A stretch of 33,345 nt of DNA. Origin: Palsa-872 sp036495195. GTDB taxonomy: Bacteria; Chloroflexota; Dormibacteria; Dormibacterales; Dormibacteraceae. Both the position numbers and the translations under genes were made by a program. This document shows positions 1 through 7,500 of the stretch, piece after piece; position 1 is the stretch's first letter, and each line of letters starts with the position of its first letter. Location of the stretch: the NCBI GenBank assembly GCA_036495195.1, contig DASXNH010000116.1, forward strand, positions 1-33,345, written 5' to 3'. A model generated the notes under the pieces. It was not told where the DNA came from, did not search any database, and was given only the letters and a program-made list of their open reading frames with translations.

Positions 1-549
1 TTCCGCAACTTCATGGGTGCCGTGATCGACGGAAAGGCGTACGCGAAGCACATGGGGGCGATCCAGTACGCGAGCAAAGCGGAGGACGCAAAGGTCATCG
101 CAGGTGGTAAAGGTGACGACAAGATCGGTTGGTTTGTACGCCCGACCGTCATCGAAACCAAGAACCCTGATTTCAAGACCATGCGCGAGGAGCTGTTCGG
201 GCCGATTCTCACGGTGTACCCGTACCCCGACTCGAAGTTCGAAGAGACGCTCGATCTTTGCGACAGGACGAGCCCATATGGGTTGACTGGGGCGATCTTT
301 GCGACGGACCGCTCGGCGATCCGCAAGGCATCCGAGACGCTGGTCAATGCTGCCGGCAACTTCTACATCAACGACAAGCCGACAGGCGCCGTGGTTGGGC
401 TGCAGCCATTCGGCGGTGCGCGCGCGTCGGGCACCAACGACAAGGCGGGCTCACCCTACAACCTCATCCGCTGGATCAGCCCCCGCACCATCAAAGAGAC
501 GCATGTGCCGCCGACGGACCATCGTTATCCATACATGGACGCGGAGTGA
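1..549 (+). CDS. pruA: L-glutamate gamma-semialdehyde (P5C) dehydrogenase, C-terminal part
   Basis: This is the last 182 codons of an aldehyde dehydrogenase gene; the frame is open from the first base, so the 5' part, with the catalytic Cys and the NAD-binding Rossmann region, lies outside the window. The segments NFYINDKPTGAVVG and QPFGGARASGTNDKAG, followed by IRWISPRTIKET, are the C-terminal signature of 1-pyrroline-5-carboxylate dehydrogenases of the ALDH4 type. The enzyme oxidises glutamate semialdehyde to glutamate with NAD+, the second step of proline catabolism, in the cytoplasm. The stop is TGA at 547-549 and the next gene converges on it with an 11-bp gap. A proline dehydrogenase gene is not in the window and may lie upstream. 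The family assignment is firm; the start cannot be seen. Confidence 0.95.
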   Translation, partial: FRNFMGAVIDGKAYAKHMGAIQYASKAEDAKVIAGGKGDDKIGWFVRPTVIETKNPDFKTMREELFGPILTVYPYPDSKFEETLDLCDRTSPYGLTGAIFATDRSAIRKASETLVNAAGNFYINDKPTGAVVGLQPFGGARASGTNDKAGSPYNLIRWISPRTIKETHVPPTDHRYPYMDAE

Positions 550-560
550 CTCGTCGATCG

Positions 561-1727
561 TCAAGCATCGTCGGAGAGCGAGTTCGCCTGACCGTGCGGC
601 ACCGGAGCTGACACGTGAATGGGTTGCCGAGGCAGCAGGCTGAGGAGCATGAGAGCGAGCAGCTCGCCGGCGATCAGCGGAACTGGACCCCAAAAGGGGA
701 TGGCCTCCGCCGTGATGACAAGAGCGATGACCGCGATCCAGCTCCAGCCGGGTCGTGGCGAGGTGCGCAGATACAGCCACCCGGCGAGCCCGAGCATCAC
801 CAGGTCGTCGAGGTGGAGATACGGGCTCGCGACCAGGCCGCCAACCAGGGCCGGAATAAAGATCCATTCGTCGCCCCGACCGCGCAGCCGGTAAACGAGC
901 ACCAGCGCCCAGATCGCGAGCAGGACTTGAATGACCCGCGCCACCGGGACGTTGCCGATGATGCCCGCGATCGTCAGCTCCCGGTTTACGGGCACCCCGG
1001 CGGCGAAGGCCAGGCGGTCCTGGTAGGCGGCGATGCCAGATGGGCCAACTGACAGCGCCGCCACGAACGCCAGCGCGCCAATGGCGACGACGCTGCCCCA
1101 AAAGGCGCGATACCGCCCGCTCACCAGCAGCGCGGCCGGGACCAGGAAGGCGAGCTGCGGCTTGAGGACCAGCGCGCCCAGGGCGACCCCCGCCCAAAAC
1201 GGCCGGTCTCTTTGGAGCAGGGCGTAACAACCGGCGACGCTCAGCGCCAGGAATAGGCCGGGCTGACCGAGCTGCAATCCGTAGATCACCGGCAGCCAGC
1301 CGATCGCTGCCGCCAGATGGATCCAGCGCAGGCGGCCGGCGCCAGGCGCCACGAGGTACCAGGTCCAGCCGAGAGCGCCGAGGAGCAGGGCGCTCCACAC
1401 GAAATATGCGACCTGGAATGGCAAAAGGGTCAGGGGCATGGCGAGCCAAGCCACCGGGGGCGGGCTGATATAGCGCGCGAGCTCTGCGATCTGGATTTGG
1501 GAACCGAGCGCATCGAGCGCCTCCTGCTGAAGCCGCAGGTCATAGATGTGTTGCCACCCATGACTGAGGCCGATCTTGGCCGCCGCGTAATAGAAGGTCA
1601 GGTCGTTGTGAAAGTTGTCCGATGCGTACGCCTGCGCCCACTGGTCGAGGTCGAACGCGGCGAAGAGAGTGGCGGCGACGGCGCCCGCGGTGAAGGCCAG
1701 GTTGCGCCGGTACTGAGCTCCGCCCAT
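561..1727 (-). CDS. GT87-family (DUF2029) polytopic membrane glycosyltransferase
   Basis: A 388-residue, very hydrophobic protein with about nine to eleven membrane segments. Residues 150-206, with LGQPGLFLAL, an AG..LG..LKPQ stretch and a following basic loop (SGRYR), form the GT87/DUF2029 signature. The first extracytoplasmic loop carries acidic residues (N41-D42 before FYYAAA), as usual where polyprenyl-phosphate-sugar-dependent GT-C enzymes place a catalytic Asp. Family members include actinobacterial mannosyltransferases that use polyprenyl-phosphomannose; the donor and acceptor here are unknown. It stands alone, starting with ATG at 1725-1727, divergent from a GNAT gene 35 bp away. TACCAT lies 9 nt before the ATG. 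Family call is confident; substrate is not. Confidence 0.82.
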   Translation of the reverse strand: MGGAQYRRNLAFTAGAVAATLFAAFDLDQWAQAYASDNFHNDLTFYYAAAKIGLSHGWQHIYDLRLQQEALDALGSQIQIAELARYISPPPVAWLAMPLTLLPFQVAYFVWSALLLGALGWTWYLVAPGAGRLRWIHLAAAIGWLPVIYGLQLGQPGLFLALSVAGCYALLQRDRPFWAGVALGALVLKPQLAFLVPAALLVSGRYRAFWGSVVAIGALAFVAALSVGPSGIAAYQDRLAFAAGVPVNRELTIAGIIGNVPVARVIQVLLAIWALVLVYRLRGRGDEWIFIPALVGGLVASPYLHLDDLVMLGLAGWLYLRTSPRPGWSWIAVIALVITAEAIPFWGPVPLIAGELLALMLLSLLPRQPIHVSAPVPHGQANSLSDDA

Positions 1728-1736
1728 CCGCGCCGA

Positions 1737-1754
1737 ATGGTAGTTCGCTACGGT
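1737..1754. promoter_or_regulatory. Divergent -10 elements for the GT87 and GNAT genes
   Basis: In the 35-bp divergent gap, the minus strand has TACCAT (1742-1737), 9 nt before the ATG at 1727. The plus strand has TACGGT (1749-1754), 8 nt before the GTG at 1763. Both fit TANNNT and would place transcription starts at or next to the start codons. I see no clear -35 or ribosome binding site. Inferred from spacing only. Confidence 0.4.
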
Positions 1755-1762
1755 TACCTGTC

Positions 1763-2296
1763 GTGGCGGTGACCGGTTTCGAGGCTCGAACGATCGAGCT
1801 CACCGATGGGTCGAAGGTGCTGGTGCGCCCAATCGTCCCGGAGGATGAGCCATTGCTACACGAAGCGGTGGCCGCGATGTCCGAGCGGACTGTCTATTTC
1901 CGATTCTTCTCGCCCATGAAGCGAATGTCCGATGCACTCGCGCACCGCCTCGCGGTGGTTGACTACAACGACAGGTTTGCGCTGGTCGCGACGACCACCA
2001 AGCCTGCCGGCAAAGAGCGAATCGTGGGTGTGGCGCGATACGACCGAGTTCCCAATACCGAAGTCGCGGAGACAGCGGTGGCGGTCATCGACGAGTACCA
2101 GCGGCGGGGCCTGGGCAGTGCGCTCCTGAGCATCCTGGGCAAGGTGGCCCGCGAGCACGGGATCAACACCTTCACGCTCATCGTCCTGCCGGAAAACCAG
2201 CAGATGCTGGGGTTGCTGAGAAAGATGGGCTGGATCCACCGGGCCAAGCTGACCGGCGGTGTCTACGACATCAGCTTCGAGCTGCCTGCGGAGTAG
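1763..2296 (+). CDS. GNAT-family N-acetyltransferase, Pat-like
   Basis: A 177-residue single-domain GNAT protein with a GTG start. The acetyl-CoA loop is QRRGLGSALL near residues 112-121 and the last part holds the usual N..M..L..KMGW ending. The N-terminal half (SERTVYFRFFSP, then a D-Y-N-D-RFALVA stretch) resembles the acetyltransferase domain of bacterial protein-lysine acetyltransferases of the Pat type, which modify acyl-CoA synthetases and other enzymes. Here there is no cyclic-nucleotide-binding or NDP-forming CoA-ligase domain attached. Protein acetylation is therefore possible but unproven; a small-molecule substrate is equally allowed. A candidate leaderless promoter element lies 8 nt upstream. 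A GC hairpin follows the stop codon. Confidence 0.85.
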   Translation: MAVTGFEARTIELTDGSKVLVRPIVPEDEPLLHEAVAAMSERTVYFRFFSPMKRMSDALAHRLAVVDYNDRFALVATTTKPAGKERIVGVARYDRVPNTEVAETAVAVIDEYQRRGLGSALLSILGKVAREHGINTFTLIVLPENQQMLGLLRKMGWIHRAKLTGGVYDISFELPAE

Positions 2297-2311
2297 CCAG
2301 GCGACGTTTGG

Positions 2312-2325
2312 CCCCCTGGTGGGGG
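2312..2325. terminator. GC hairpin between convergent genes
   Basis: CCCCC, loop TGGT, GGGGG: a 5-bp perfect stem 15 nt after the GNAT stop and 33 nt beyond the LysE stop on the other strand. No T-tract follows on either strand, so it may only be a weak or factor-assisted terminator. Confidence 0.35.
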
Positions 2326-2358
2326 GTAGGGGAAGGCACGTGCGCCGCGCTCCCGGAC

Positions 2359-2982
2359 CTAGAGGCGTTCGGCGGCCAGGCGCACCCCGAACCCCAGCAG
2401 GACGACGCCCGTCACTCGCTCCATCCATTGGCGGACGCGGGGCGCGGTGATGAAGTCCCGCATACGCGTCACGAAGAATCCATAAACATTCATCCAGGTC
2501 CAACCAATCAGGGCAAAGATCGAGCCAAGCAGGAGCAGCCTCGGCAGCAGGGCCTGGCCAGGCGCTACGAACTGAGGCAGAAAGGTCACGAAGAACACGC
2601 CCAGCTTCGGATTGGACAGCGCCGATATGAAGCCCTGCCTGAAGATGGCGTGGGCCGGTGTGGTGGGCGGGGCTTCGGCCAGCAGGTCGCTGTGTCGCCG
2701 TCGGGAGTCGATCAACGTTCGGATGCCCAGATACACGAGGTATGCGGCGCCGGCGAGCTTGAGAATGAACAGCAGCTCACCCGAGGACCGCACCACCGCA
2801 GACACGCCAATTGCGGTGGCAGTCACCCAGACCGATAGCGCGAGCGCGATGCCGGTGGTGGTCAGGACGACACCGCGCCGGCCGTGAGCCAGCGCATTTT
2901 TGGTGACCACCGCCATGTCAGGTCCGGGCGTCACGGCAAGGAGCAGGGAAACTCCGACAAAAGCCAGCAGGGTGACGTCCAC
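2359..2982 (-). CDS. LysE/RhtB-family amino-acid exporter
   Basis: A 207-residue inner-membrane protein with about six predicted membrane segments, the family's usual size. The N-terminal segment ends in the LysE-family motif TPGPDMAVV, and the middle has the typical FRQGFISALSNPKLGVFFVTFLPQF stretch, split here as FRQGFISALSNP and KLGVFFVTFLPQF. Members export amino acids such as lysine, homoserine or threonine; the substrate cannot be read from sequence. The start is GTG at 2980-2982. The gene follows the zinc-ribbon membrane gene on the same strand after 21 nt, so it may be the last member of the long minus-strand transcription unit. Family call is firm. Confidence 0.92.
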   Translation of the reverse strand: MDVTLLAFVGVSLLLAVTPGPDMAVVTKNALAHGRRGVVLTTTGIALALSVWVTATAIGVSAVVRSSGELLFILKLAGAAYLVYLGIRTLIDSRRRHSDLLAEAPPTTPAHAIFRQGFISALSNPKLGVFFVTFLPQFVAPGQALLPRLLLLGSIFALIGWTWMNVYGFFVTRMRDFITAPRVRQWMERVTGVVLLGFGVRLAAERL

Positions 2983-3003
2983 TGCCGGCCTAGGTTGCCA
3001 CCG

Positions 3004-3819
3004 TCAAGAGGCCCAGCGGAACTCCTGCAACAGGTAGTCAAACGACTGGCCCTCAGGTATCCCGCTGGCATAGTCCTTGGTGTCGGCGGGATCGACGGCG
3101 AAGACGACGACCGCCACGCCGCCGCGAATGGCGGCAATGACCGCGAAACGCACCTTGGTTGCTGTGGTGCCTGACCCGATGAAGTTTGCGGAGTAGATTG
3201 CGCCCTCTCCGTCCTGGACGCCGATGTGGGCTCCGCGAATGTCAGACACGTGAGTCACGCTTTGATACTTGGATGATGGAAGGGCAGCCAAGGTCTTGTT
3301 GATGAGCTGGCCTGTGGATTCTCCAGACGGCGAGCCAATCACCTGCAGGATGCCGGCCTGGGTGCTCAGCGCAATTCCGTTGGCGTCCTGACTCTGCACC
3401 TTCCAGCTCGAGCTGTAGTCGATCTCGAAGCCGAACGCATTGCTGTGGTAGGTGTCGGCCTCTGGTAGCGGAGCCACGAGCTGCGGGCCGCAGTTGGCGG
3501 TGCATGGCGGATGCGTGCCGACTGACCTCGAGATCGCGAAGGCGGTGATGATCACCACAGCGACGGCGAGGATCAGGATCAGGCCGCCAACGACCATGAC
3601 CTGTGGCACTTTGACCCTGCCCGCCCCGGGGAAGGCTCCGGGCTGCGCGACGCGGTATCCATATGCGGAAGGAGGGGCTGCGGGAGGCGCCGCCACAGCA
3701 AACACCGGCGCGGGCGCGCCTGCGGCCGCGAGCTGCGGCGCGCCGCATCGCCCACAAAAGGCCGAGCCGCGAAGGAGCGGCGCACCGCACCGCCCGCAGT
3801 ACAAGGTCTGCACCGCCAT
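3004..3819 (-). CDS. Zinc-ribbon, single-pass membrane protein of unknown function
   Basis: A 271-residue protein. An N-terminal zinc ribbon (CGRCG, then FCGRCG, residues 8-26) is followed by a Pro/Ala/Gly-rich linker and one strong membrane helix (VMVVGGLILILAVAVVIITA). The extracytoplasmic domain of about 150 residues begins with a CTANC pair and contains FGFEIDYSSSWKV, as in PsbP-like or lipoprotein-type domains with a 'Y..W' start. I chose the ATG at 3817-3819 because it overlaps the TGA of the upstream gene by one base (TGATG), implying translational re-initiation, and places the ribbon at the N-terminus. A frame-open extension to 3927 would duplicate the coding sequence of its neighbour. 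The function is unknown; a membrane sensor or scaffold fits the architecture. Confidence 0.8.
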   Translation of the reverse strand: MAVQTLYCGRCGAPLLRGSAFCGRCGAPQLAAAGAPAPVFAVAAPPAAPPSAYGYRVAQPGAFPGAGRVKVPQVMVVGGLILILAVAVVIITAFAISRSVGTHPPCTANCGPQLVAPLPEADTYHSNAFGFEIDYSSSWKVQSQDANGIALSTQAGILQVIGSPSGESTGQLINKTLAALPSSKYQSVTHVSDIRGAHIGVQDGEGAIYSANFIGSGTTATKVRFAVIAAIRGGVAVVVFAVDPADTKDYASGIPEGQSFDYLLQEFRWAS

Positions 3820-4940
3820 CAGACGCCTGTCGCCTGCGGTCGCGAGTGCTTCGACGAGGCGGAGCGGTTGACCCCACAAGCCGGGCAGAACAGCATCGTG
3901 GGCACCACGCGATGGCATTCGGGGCACGGCGCATCAGGTCCGATCTCATGCAAGGCGCCTTCGGCCAGGAGGGCTCGATGAATCACGAGCCGGAGATAGA
4001 GCATGAGCCCGATCGCCGCCAGCGCGGTCATGACCACCTGCACGACCAGGTCGGGAATGATAAAGGTGAGCATGCCGACGACTATCTGCGCGCCAAGCGC
4101 CACCACCAGAGTTGTCAGGATGCTCGCATACCAGGCGCCTGGTGAGCGGCGAAGGTCATACCGGCGGAGCCAGAGCGCGGCGGTGATCAAGCCAGTCGTG
4201 CTGGCGTTGATCAGGGAAATCAGGATCCCTGCCTGAAGCAACCGCAGCGCCCAGTCCAACGCCGATCCGGTTCCTACCAGCGGGCCCCCGATGAGCGGCC
4301 CCAATGCCGTGAGGGAGCTGGCGAGAGTAAACCCCAGGGCCGAGGCGGCGCCAAATGTAAGGCCGTCGAGCGGCTCTCGTAGCTGGTTTCTGAACTGGTA
4401 CAGGAAAAGGGGACCGACCAGCATCAGCGCCTGCGCCGCAATCGGGACGACGACGCCGGCAAGCACGAATCCCGTGCTGCTGTCGCCGTTGAGGTTGATC
4501 TGAGCCGCAGCCGCTTCCAACGTTGCTGTGAACAGGAAGCCCAGGATCGCGCCGGCCACCATCGTCACCCCGATCACCAGCCATGGCTCGCTTTCGTACA
4601 CCTCGATCTCGTAGAGGTAGAGGAGGTAGAGCGCCGGGAGCAGGAACACAGCCACCGCGGTCGCCGGCGCCAAGAGGTGAAGCGCGGCGAGCAGCACGAC
4701 CAGGGCGCTCCCCCCGACGAGCGACCAGCGAAAGGCACCGCCACGCCTGTGGGTGAGGTGCGGAAACAACGTGGTGACGATCGACAGATGCGCGACCGAC
4801 TCCGAAGGCACAGCGGCGAAGGCGTGCCGGCGGGTGGCGCTTGCGGTGACCAGATGCGCCCCACAGTGCCCGCAGAAGTCGCCCTCGGGGACGCTCATCC
4901 CGCAGTGGGGGCAGAGCACCAGCGCCGGCCTGTCGTTCAA
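3819..4940 (-). CDS. PrsW-like polytopic membrane protein with zinc ribbons at both ends
   Basis: A 373-residue protein. An N-terminal zinc ribbon (CPHCG, then FCGHCG, residues 10-28) precedes about seven to eight membrane segments, and a second ribbon (CPEC, then FCPACG) closes the protein. In the middle, REPLDGLTFGAASALGF matches the PrsW-family segment around 'DG..YG...G.GF'. The preceding family motif, normally P-x-V-E-E-x-x-K, reads PIAAQALM, and the usual EN after the Gly-rich segment is SS. The metal-binding glutamates of M82 proteases are therefore absent, so proteolysis is unlikely. The start is TTG at 4940, inside a 4-nt TTGA overlap with the sedolisin stop; it is the start that keeps the first ribbon whole. 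It lies between a secreted protease and another zinc-ribbon protein. Confidence 0.75.
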   Translation of the reverse strand: MNDRPALVLCPHCGMSVPEGDFCGHCGAHLVTASATRRHAFAAVPSESVAHLSIVTTLFPHLTHRRGGAFRWSLVGGSALVVLLAALHLLAPATAVAVFLLPALYLLYLYEIEVYESEPWLVIGVTMVAGAILGFLFTATLEAAAAQINLNGDSSTGFVLAGVVVPIAAQALMLVGPLFLYQFRNQLREPLDGLTFGAASALGFTLASSLTALGPLIGGPLVGTGSALDWALRLLQAGILISLINASTTGLITAALWLRRYDLRRSPGAWYASILTTLVVALGAQIVVGMLTFIIPDLVVQVVMTALAAIGLMLYLRLVIHRALLAEGALHEIGPDAPCPECHRVVPTMLFCPACGVNRSASSKHSRPQATGV

Positions 4941-6613
4941 GCGCCCCCTCCTTTTATGTAAAGGATCCAGGCTTGGTCCAGCGCCGCTGCGTCCATGCTT
5001 CCCAATCCCGTCGCGAAGTCCCAGCCGGGGCCGGCGTCGGTAGCGAGATTGTTACCCGACGTCACGTCGTGAAAGGGTGGGGCGGGGAGCTTCGAGGAGT
5101 TCTGAGCCATCCAGTACAGGGCTGGATTCGCGAAGCCTGCTTCCCGGAGGCCCTTCTTCTTGAGGTCCTGGTTGACCAACGCCGTCGTGGCGGCCCAAAG
5201 CGGGGCGGCTGCTGAGGTTCCGCCGGCCTGTCCCGCCCGACCCTCGAAGATGAAGCTGAAGCCTGAGCTCGGGTCGGCATCGCCGGCCACGTCCGGCACC
5301 TGACGCATGCCCTGGGCGGATGCCAGGGCAACGCCGTTCTGATAGGACGGCCGGGCGTAATAGCGGCTGACACCGCCACCGGTACCCGCTCCCTCGATCG
5401 GTCCGTTCCACGCCATCTCTTTGAAGTACCCGCCGTTGACCGCTTGAAAAGCCGTCGTGCCACCGACCGATGTGATGTTCGGTAGGGCCGAGGGGAAGTC
5501 GACGCTCAGGGTGGTGCCATCGCCGCAGCCGAACGCGCCGGCGTCACCACTCGCAACGAAGTGGGACATCCCCTGTGCGACGGCGCGGTCTTCGATGCTT
5601 GCAATCAGGTTGCGATGGCCACTGGGGATTCCCGCTTCGCACTGCCCGAGGCTGTCGGAGATGATTGAGCCGAGGTGGTCCGTGACCATCTGGTCGAAGG
5701 CACGATCCGCGAGAGCGAGCTGCGGGCCCGCGAGGTAGATGACGAGCTTGGCATTGGGTGCTATCTCGTGAATGATCTCGAGGTCCATCACCGTCTCACC
5801 GGCCGGGGCTTCTGGGGTCCCCCAGCTGGGGTCGCGTTTGATGGTCAGCAGAGGCTCGAATGGGGGCAAGCCAAACTTGGTGGCGAACTTGTCCAGGTCG
5901 CTGAGGTTCGGGAGGTTATCGATCTCAGGTAGGACGATGGTCTGGCCGGTGCCATCGAGCCCCTGGCTTCGAAGCGGTGCCAGGTTGTAAAAGGTCTTCG
6001 TGTCGGTCGGGGTCAAGCCGCCCGGCCGGACCGCATGGCTGAAAGCCGTCGTGTAGTTGTCCAGCCCGGTGACGCTGTCCACTATCGTCGCCAGCTGCGC
6101 AGGTATGCGGGGCTGGTCCAGGGATGCGTAAAAGCTCGTTCCGTTCGCCAGCCGGTAGTTCTGGATGGCGACTCCAAGCAGCGCTGCGGCCGCCGGAGCC
6201 GGCCCGTCAACGGCGATCAGGCCCGAGCTCGGCGACCAGGTGGCGTGAAGGCCCCGGGCCTCGAGCACGGCAACGGCCGCCTGCACGAGAGCCGGATCGG
6301 GACCGAATTGGCGCGCGTACTCGGAAGGACTGACAGTCTGCCCGGCCGCGAGCAATGTGGCGAGTCGCTCCGGATCCCGGCCTTTGAGCCCCAGGCTCAG
6401 ATAGACCTGGGTGGCGGCGCCGGCGGGTCCAAGTGGAACCGCTTGGCGGATGGCGGCCGAGAGCGGGACTGCCGTCGGGGATCCTATCCTCGCCGGCGCC
6501 GGCGCGGCCAAGCTGCCCGCCAGCGATGCTCCGGGCTGGGCCGGCCCGCACGCGACTGCGGCCACCGCGCAGGCAGCGGCCGCTGCCAGCAGGGACTGGA
6601 CTCGCTCTCTCAC
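4937..6613 (-). CDS. S53-family serine-carboxyl peptidase (sedolisin/kumamolisin type)
   Basis: A 558-residue pre-pro-enzyme. Residues 1-22 form a signal sequence ending AAVAC; Cys22 could be a lipidation site, although position -3 is Ala rather than Leu. Residues about 50-190 are a pro-kumamolisin activation domain. The catalytic domain keeps the family set: Glu273 and Asp277 (GETVMDLEI), oxyanion Asp357 (VASGDAGAF) and Ser467 in GGTSAAAP. The end has the calcium-binding pattern around DVTSGNN and AGPGWDFATGLG. Such enzymes are secreted endopeptidases, mostly active at acid pH, self-cleaving their propeptide. The start GTG at 6613 overlaps the TGA of the upstream gene (GTGA), and its own stop overlaps the next start. 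All catalytic residues are present, so it is probably active. Confidence 0.93.
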   Translation of the reverse strand: MRERVQSLLAAAAACAVAAVACGPAQPGASLAGSLAAPAPARIGSPTAVPLSAAIRQAVPLGPAGAATQVYLSLGLKGRDPERLATLLAAGQTVSPSEYARQFGPDPALVQAAVAVLEARGLHATWSPSSGLIAVDGPAPAAAALLGVAIQNYRLANGTSFYASLDQPRIPAQLATIVDSVTGLDNYTTAFSHAVRPGGLTPTDTKTFYNLAPLRSQGLDGTGQTIVLPEIDNLPNLSDLDKFATKFGLPPFEPLLTIKRDPSWGTPEAPAGETVMDLEIIHEIAPNAKLVIYLAGPQLALADRAFDQMVTDHLGSIISDSLGQCEAGIPSGHRNLIASIEDRAVAQGMSHFVASGDAGAFGCGDGTTLSVDFPSALPNITSVGGTTAFQAVNGGYFKEMAWNGPIEGAGTGGGVSRYYARPSYQNGVALASAQGMRQVPDVAGDADPSSGFSFIFEGRAGQAGGTSAAAPLWAATTALVNQDLKKKGLREAGFANPALYWMAQNSSKLPAPPFHDVTSGNNLATDAGPGWDFATGLGSMDAAALDQAWILYIKGGGA

Positions 6614-7500
6614 CGCAATCTAGCTTCCCAGACCTCGGTCTCGAATGCCAACTTGAAGCCGAGCTTTTCGTATGCGTCGAAAGCTCGGGTGGGATTCAGT
6701 CCGTCGACATACAGCGACGCGTGGCGGGCGCCTGCCCTGTGCAGCCGAACCAACGACTCGGCCACCAGCCAGGTTGCCAGGCCTCGGCGCCGGTGCCCGG
6801 GCAGGGTGCCGACCGAGCTGATCAGACCTACCGGTTGTGGGCGCGCATCAGCGTTGTAATGAACGATCTGGCTGAGGGTCAGCGCCGCCGAACCTCCGCC
6901 TGGGGCAAGTGCCATCAAGCTGAGCTCGGGAGGCCGCCCGGCCATGAGCTCGTCCTCTTCGCGAGGCGAGAATCGCCAGTGGTCCGCAAACGACAGGTTG
7001 TGCGATTCCGCCCAGCTCACATCCGGCACAGAGGTCGCGTCATGGAGCTCGTAGCCGGCGACCGGCGATGGCGTTGGCGGGGCGACCGCGAGGCTCCGAT
7101 CCATTCGCCACCACGGGCGGACGAGCTCGAGACCCAATCGATCGAGCCCATCGCTGTGACCACTGCCACGCCAGACCAACGCGAAGGCCGCCCCAGCCGC
7201 CTTGGACAGACCCAGACCCCACCTCGTGAGATCGTCCAATAGCTCAAGCCGGTCAGGCGAGGCCGAGGCCTCGACTATGGCGATCGGTCCGGCGGGAGCG
7301 GCACGGCTGGATACCAACACGGCTCCGTCGATCTTTCCGCCCGAGCCCTCAACGATGCGGGCACTGGCCTCCCAGTCAAAACCGTGAAGCATCCTGGCCA
7401 TGCGATTCTCGCTGGGAACGCAGTCGCGCCTGCCCGCACCCACGTCGTCAGCCCATAGATCCAGCACGCCGGCCAGGTCCCCCGCTCGGCCTTGTCTCAT
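6610..7500 (-). CDS. GNAT-family acetyltransferase with two GNAT-like halves
   Basis: A 296-residue protein. The C-terminal half is a clear GNAT domain with the acetyl-CoA loop PGHRRRGLATWLV (about residues 232-244) followed by SLYVDGLNPTRAFDAYEKLGF, the typical β5-α4 ending. The N-terminal half has the size and start (DLAGVLDLW.DD) of a second, degenerate GNAT unit, an architecture shared with mycothiol synthase MshD and related actinobacterial proteins. The acceptor is unknown. The ATG start at 7500 lies in an ATGA overlap with the stop of the CDF gene, and its own TGA overlaps the protease start, so it is translated within the coupled cluster. Whether it modifies the neighbouring proteins cannot be told. 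Confidence 0.82.
   Translation of the reverse strand: MRQGRAGDLAGVLDLWADDVGAGRRDCVPSENRMARMLHGFDWEASARIVEGSGGKIDGAVLVSSRAAPAGPIAIVEASASPDRLELLDDLTRWGLGLSKAAGAAFALVWRGSGHSDGLDRLGLELVRPWWRMDRSLAVAPPTPSPVAGYELHDATSVPDVSWAESHNLSFADHWRFSPREEDELMAGRPPELSLMALAPGGGSAALTLSQIVHYNADARPQPVGLISSVGTLPGHRRRGLATWLVAESLVRLHRAGARHASLYVDGLNPTRAFDAYEKLGFKLAFETEVWEARLR

Noticed and set aside
1734..1747. CGAATGGTAGTTCG as a second LexA box
   Set aside because: One arm has a mismatch at a position that is invariant in LexA boxes, the spacer bases do not fit, and the flanking genes are unrelated to repair.
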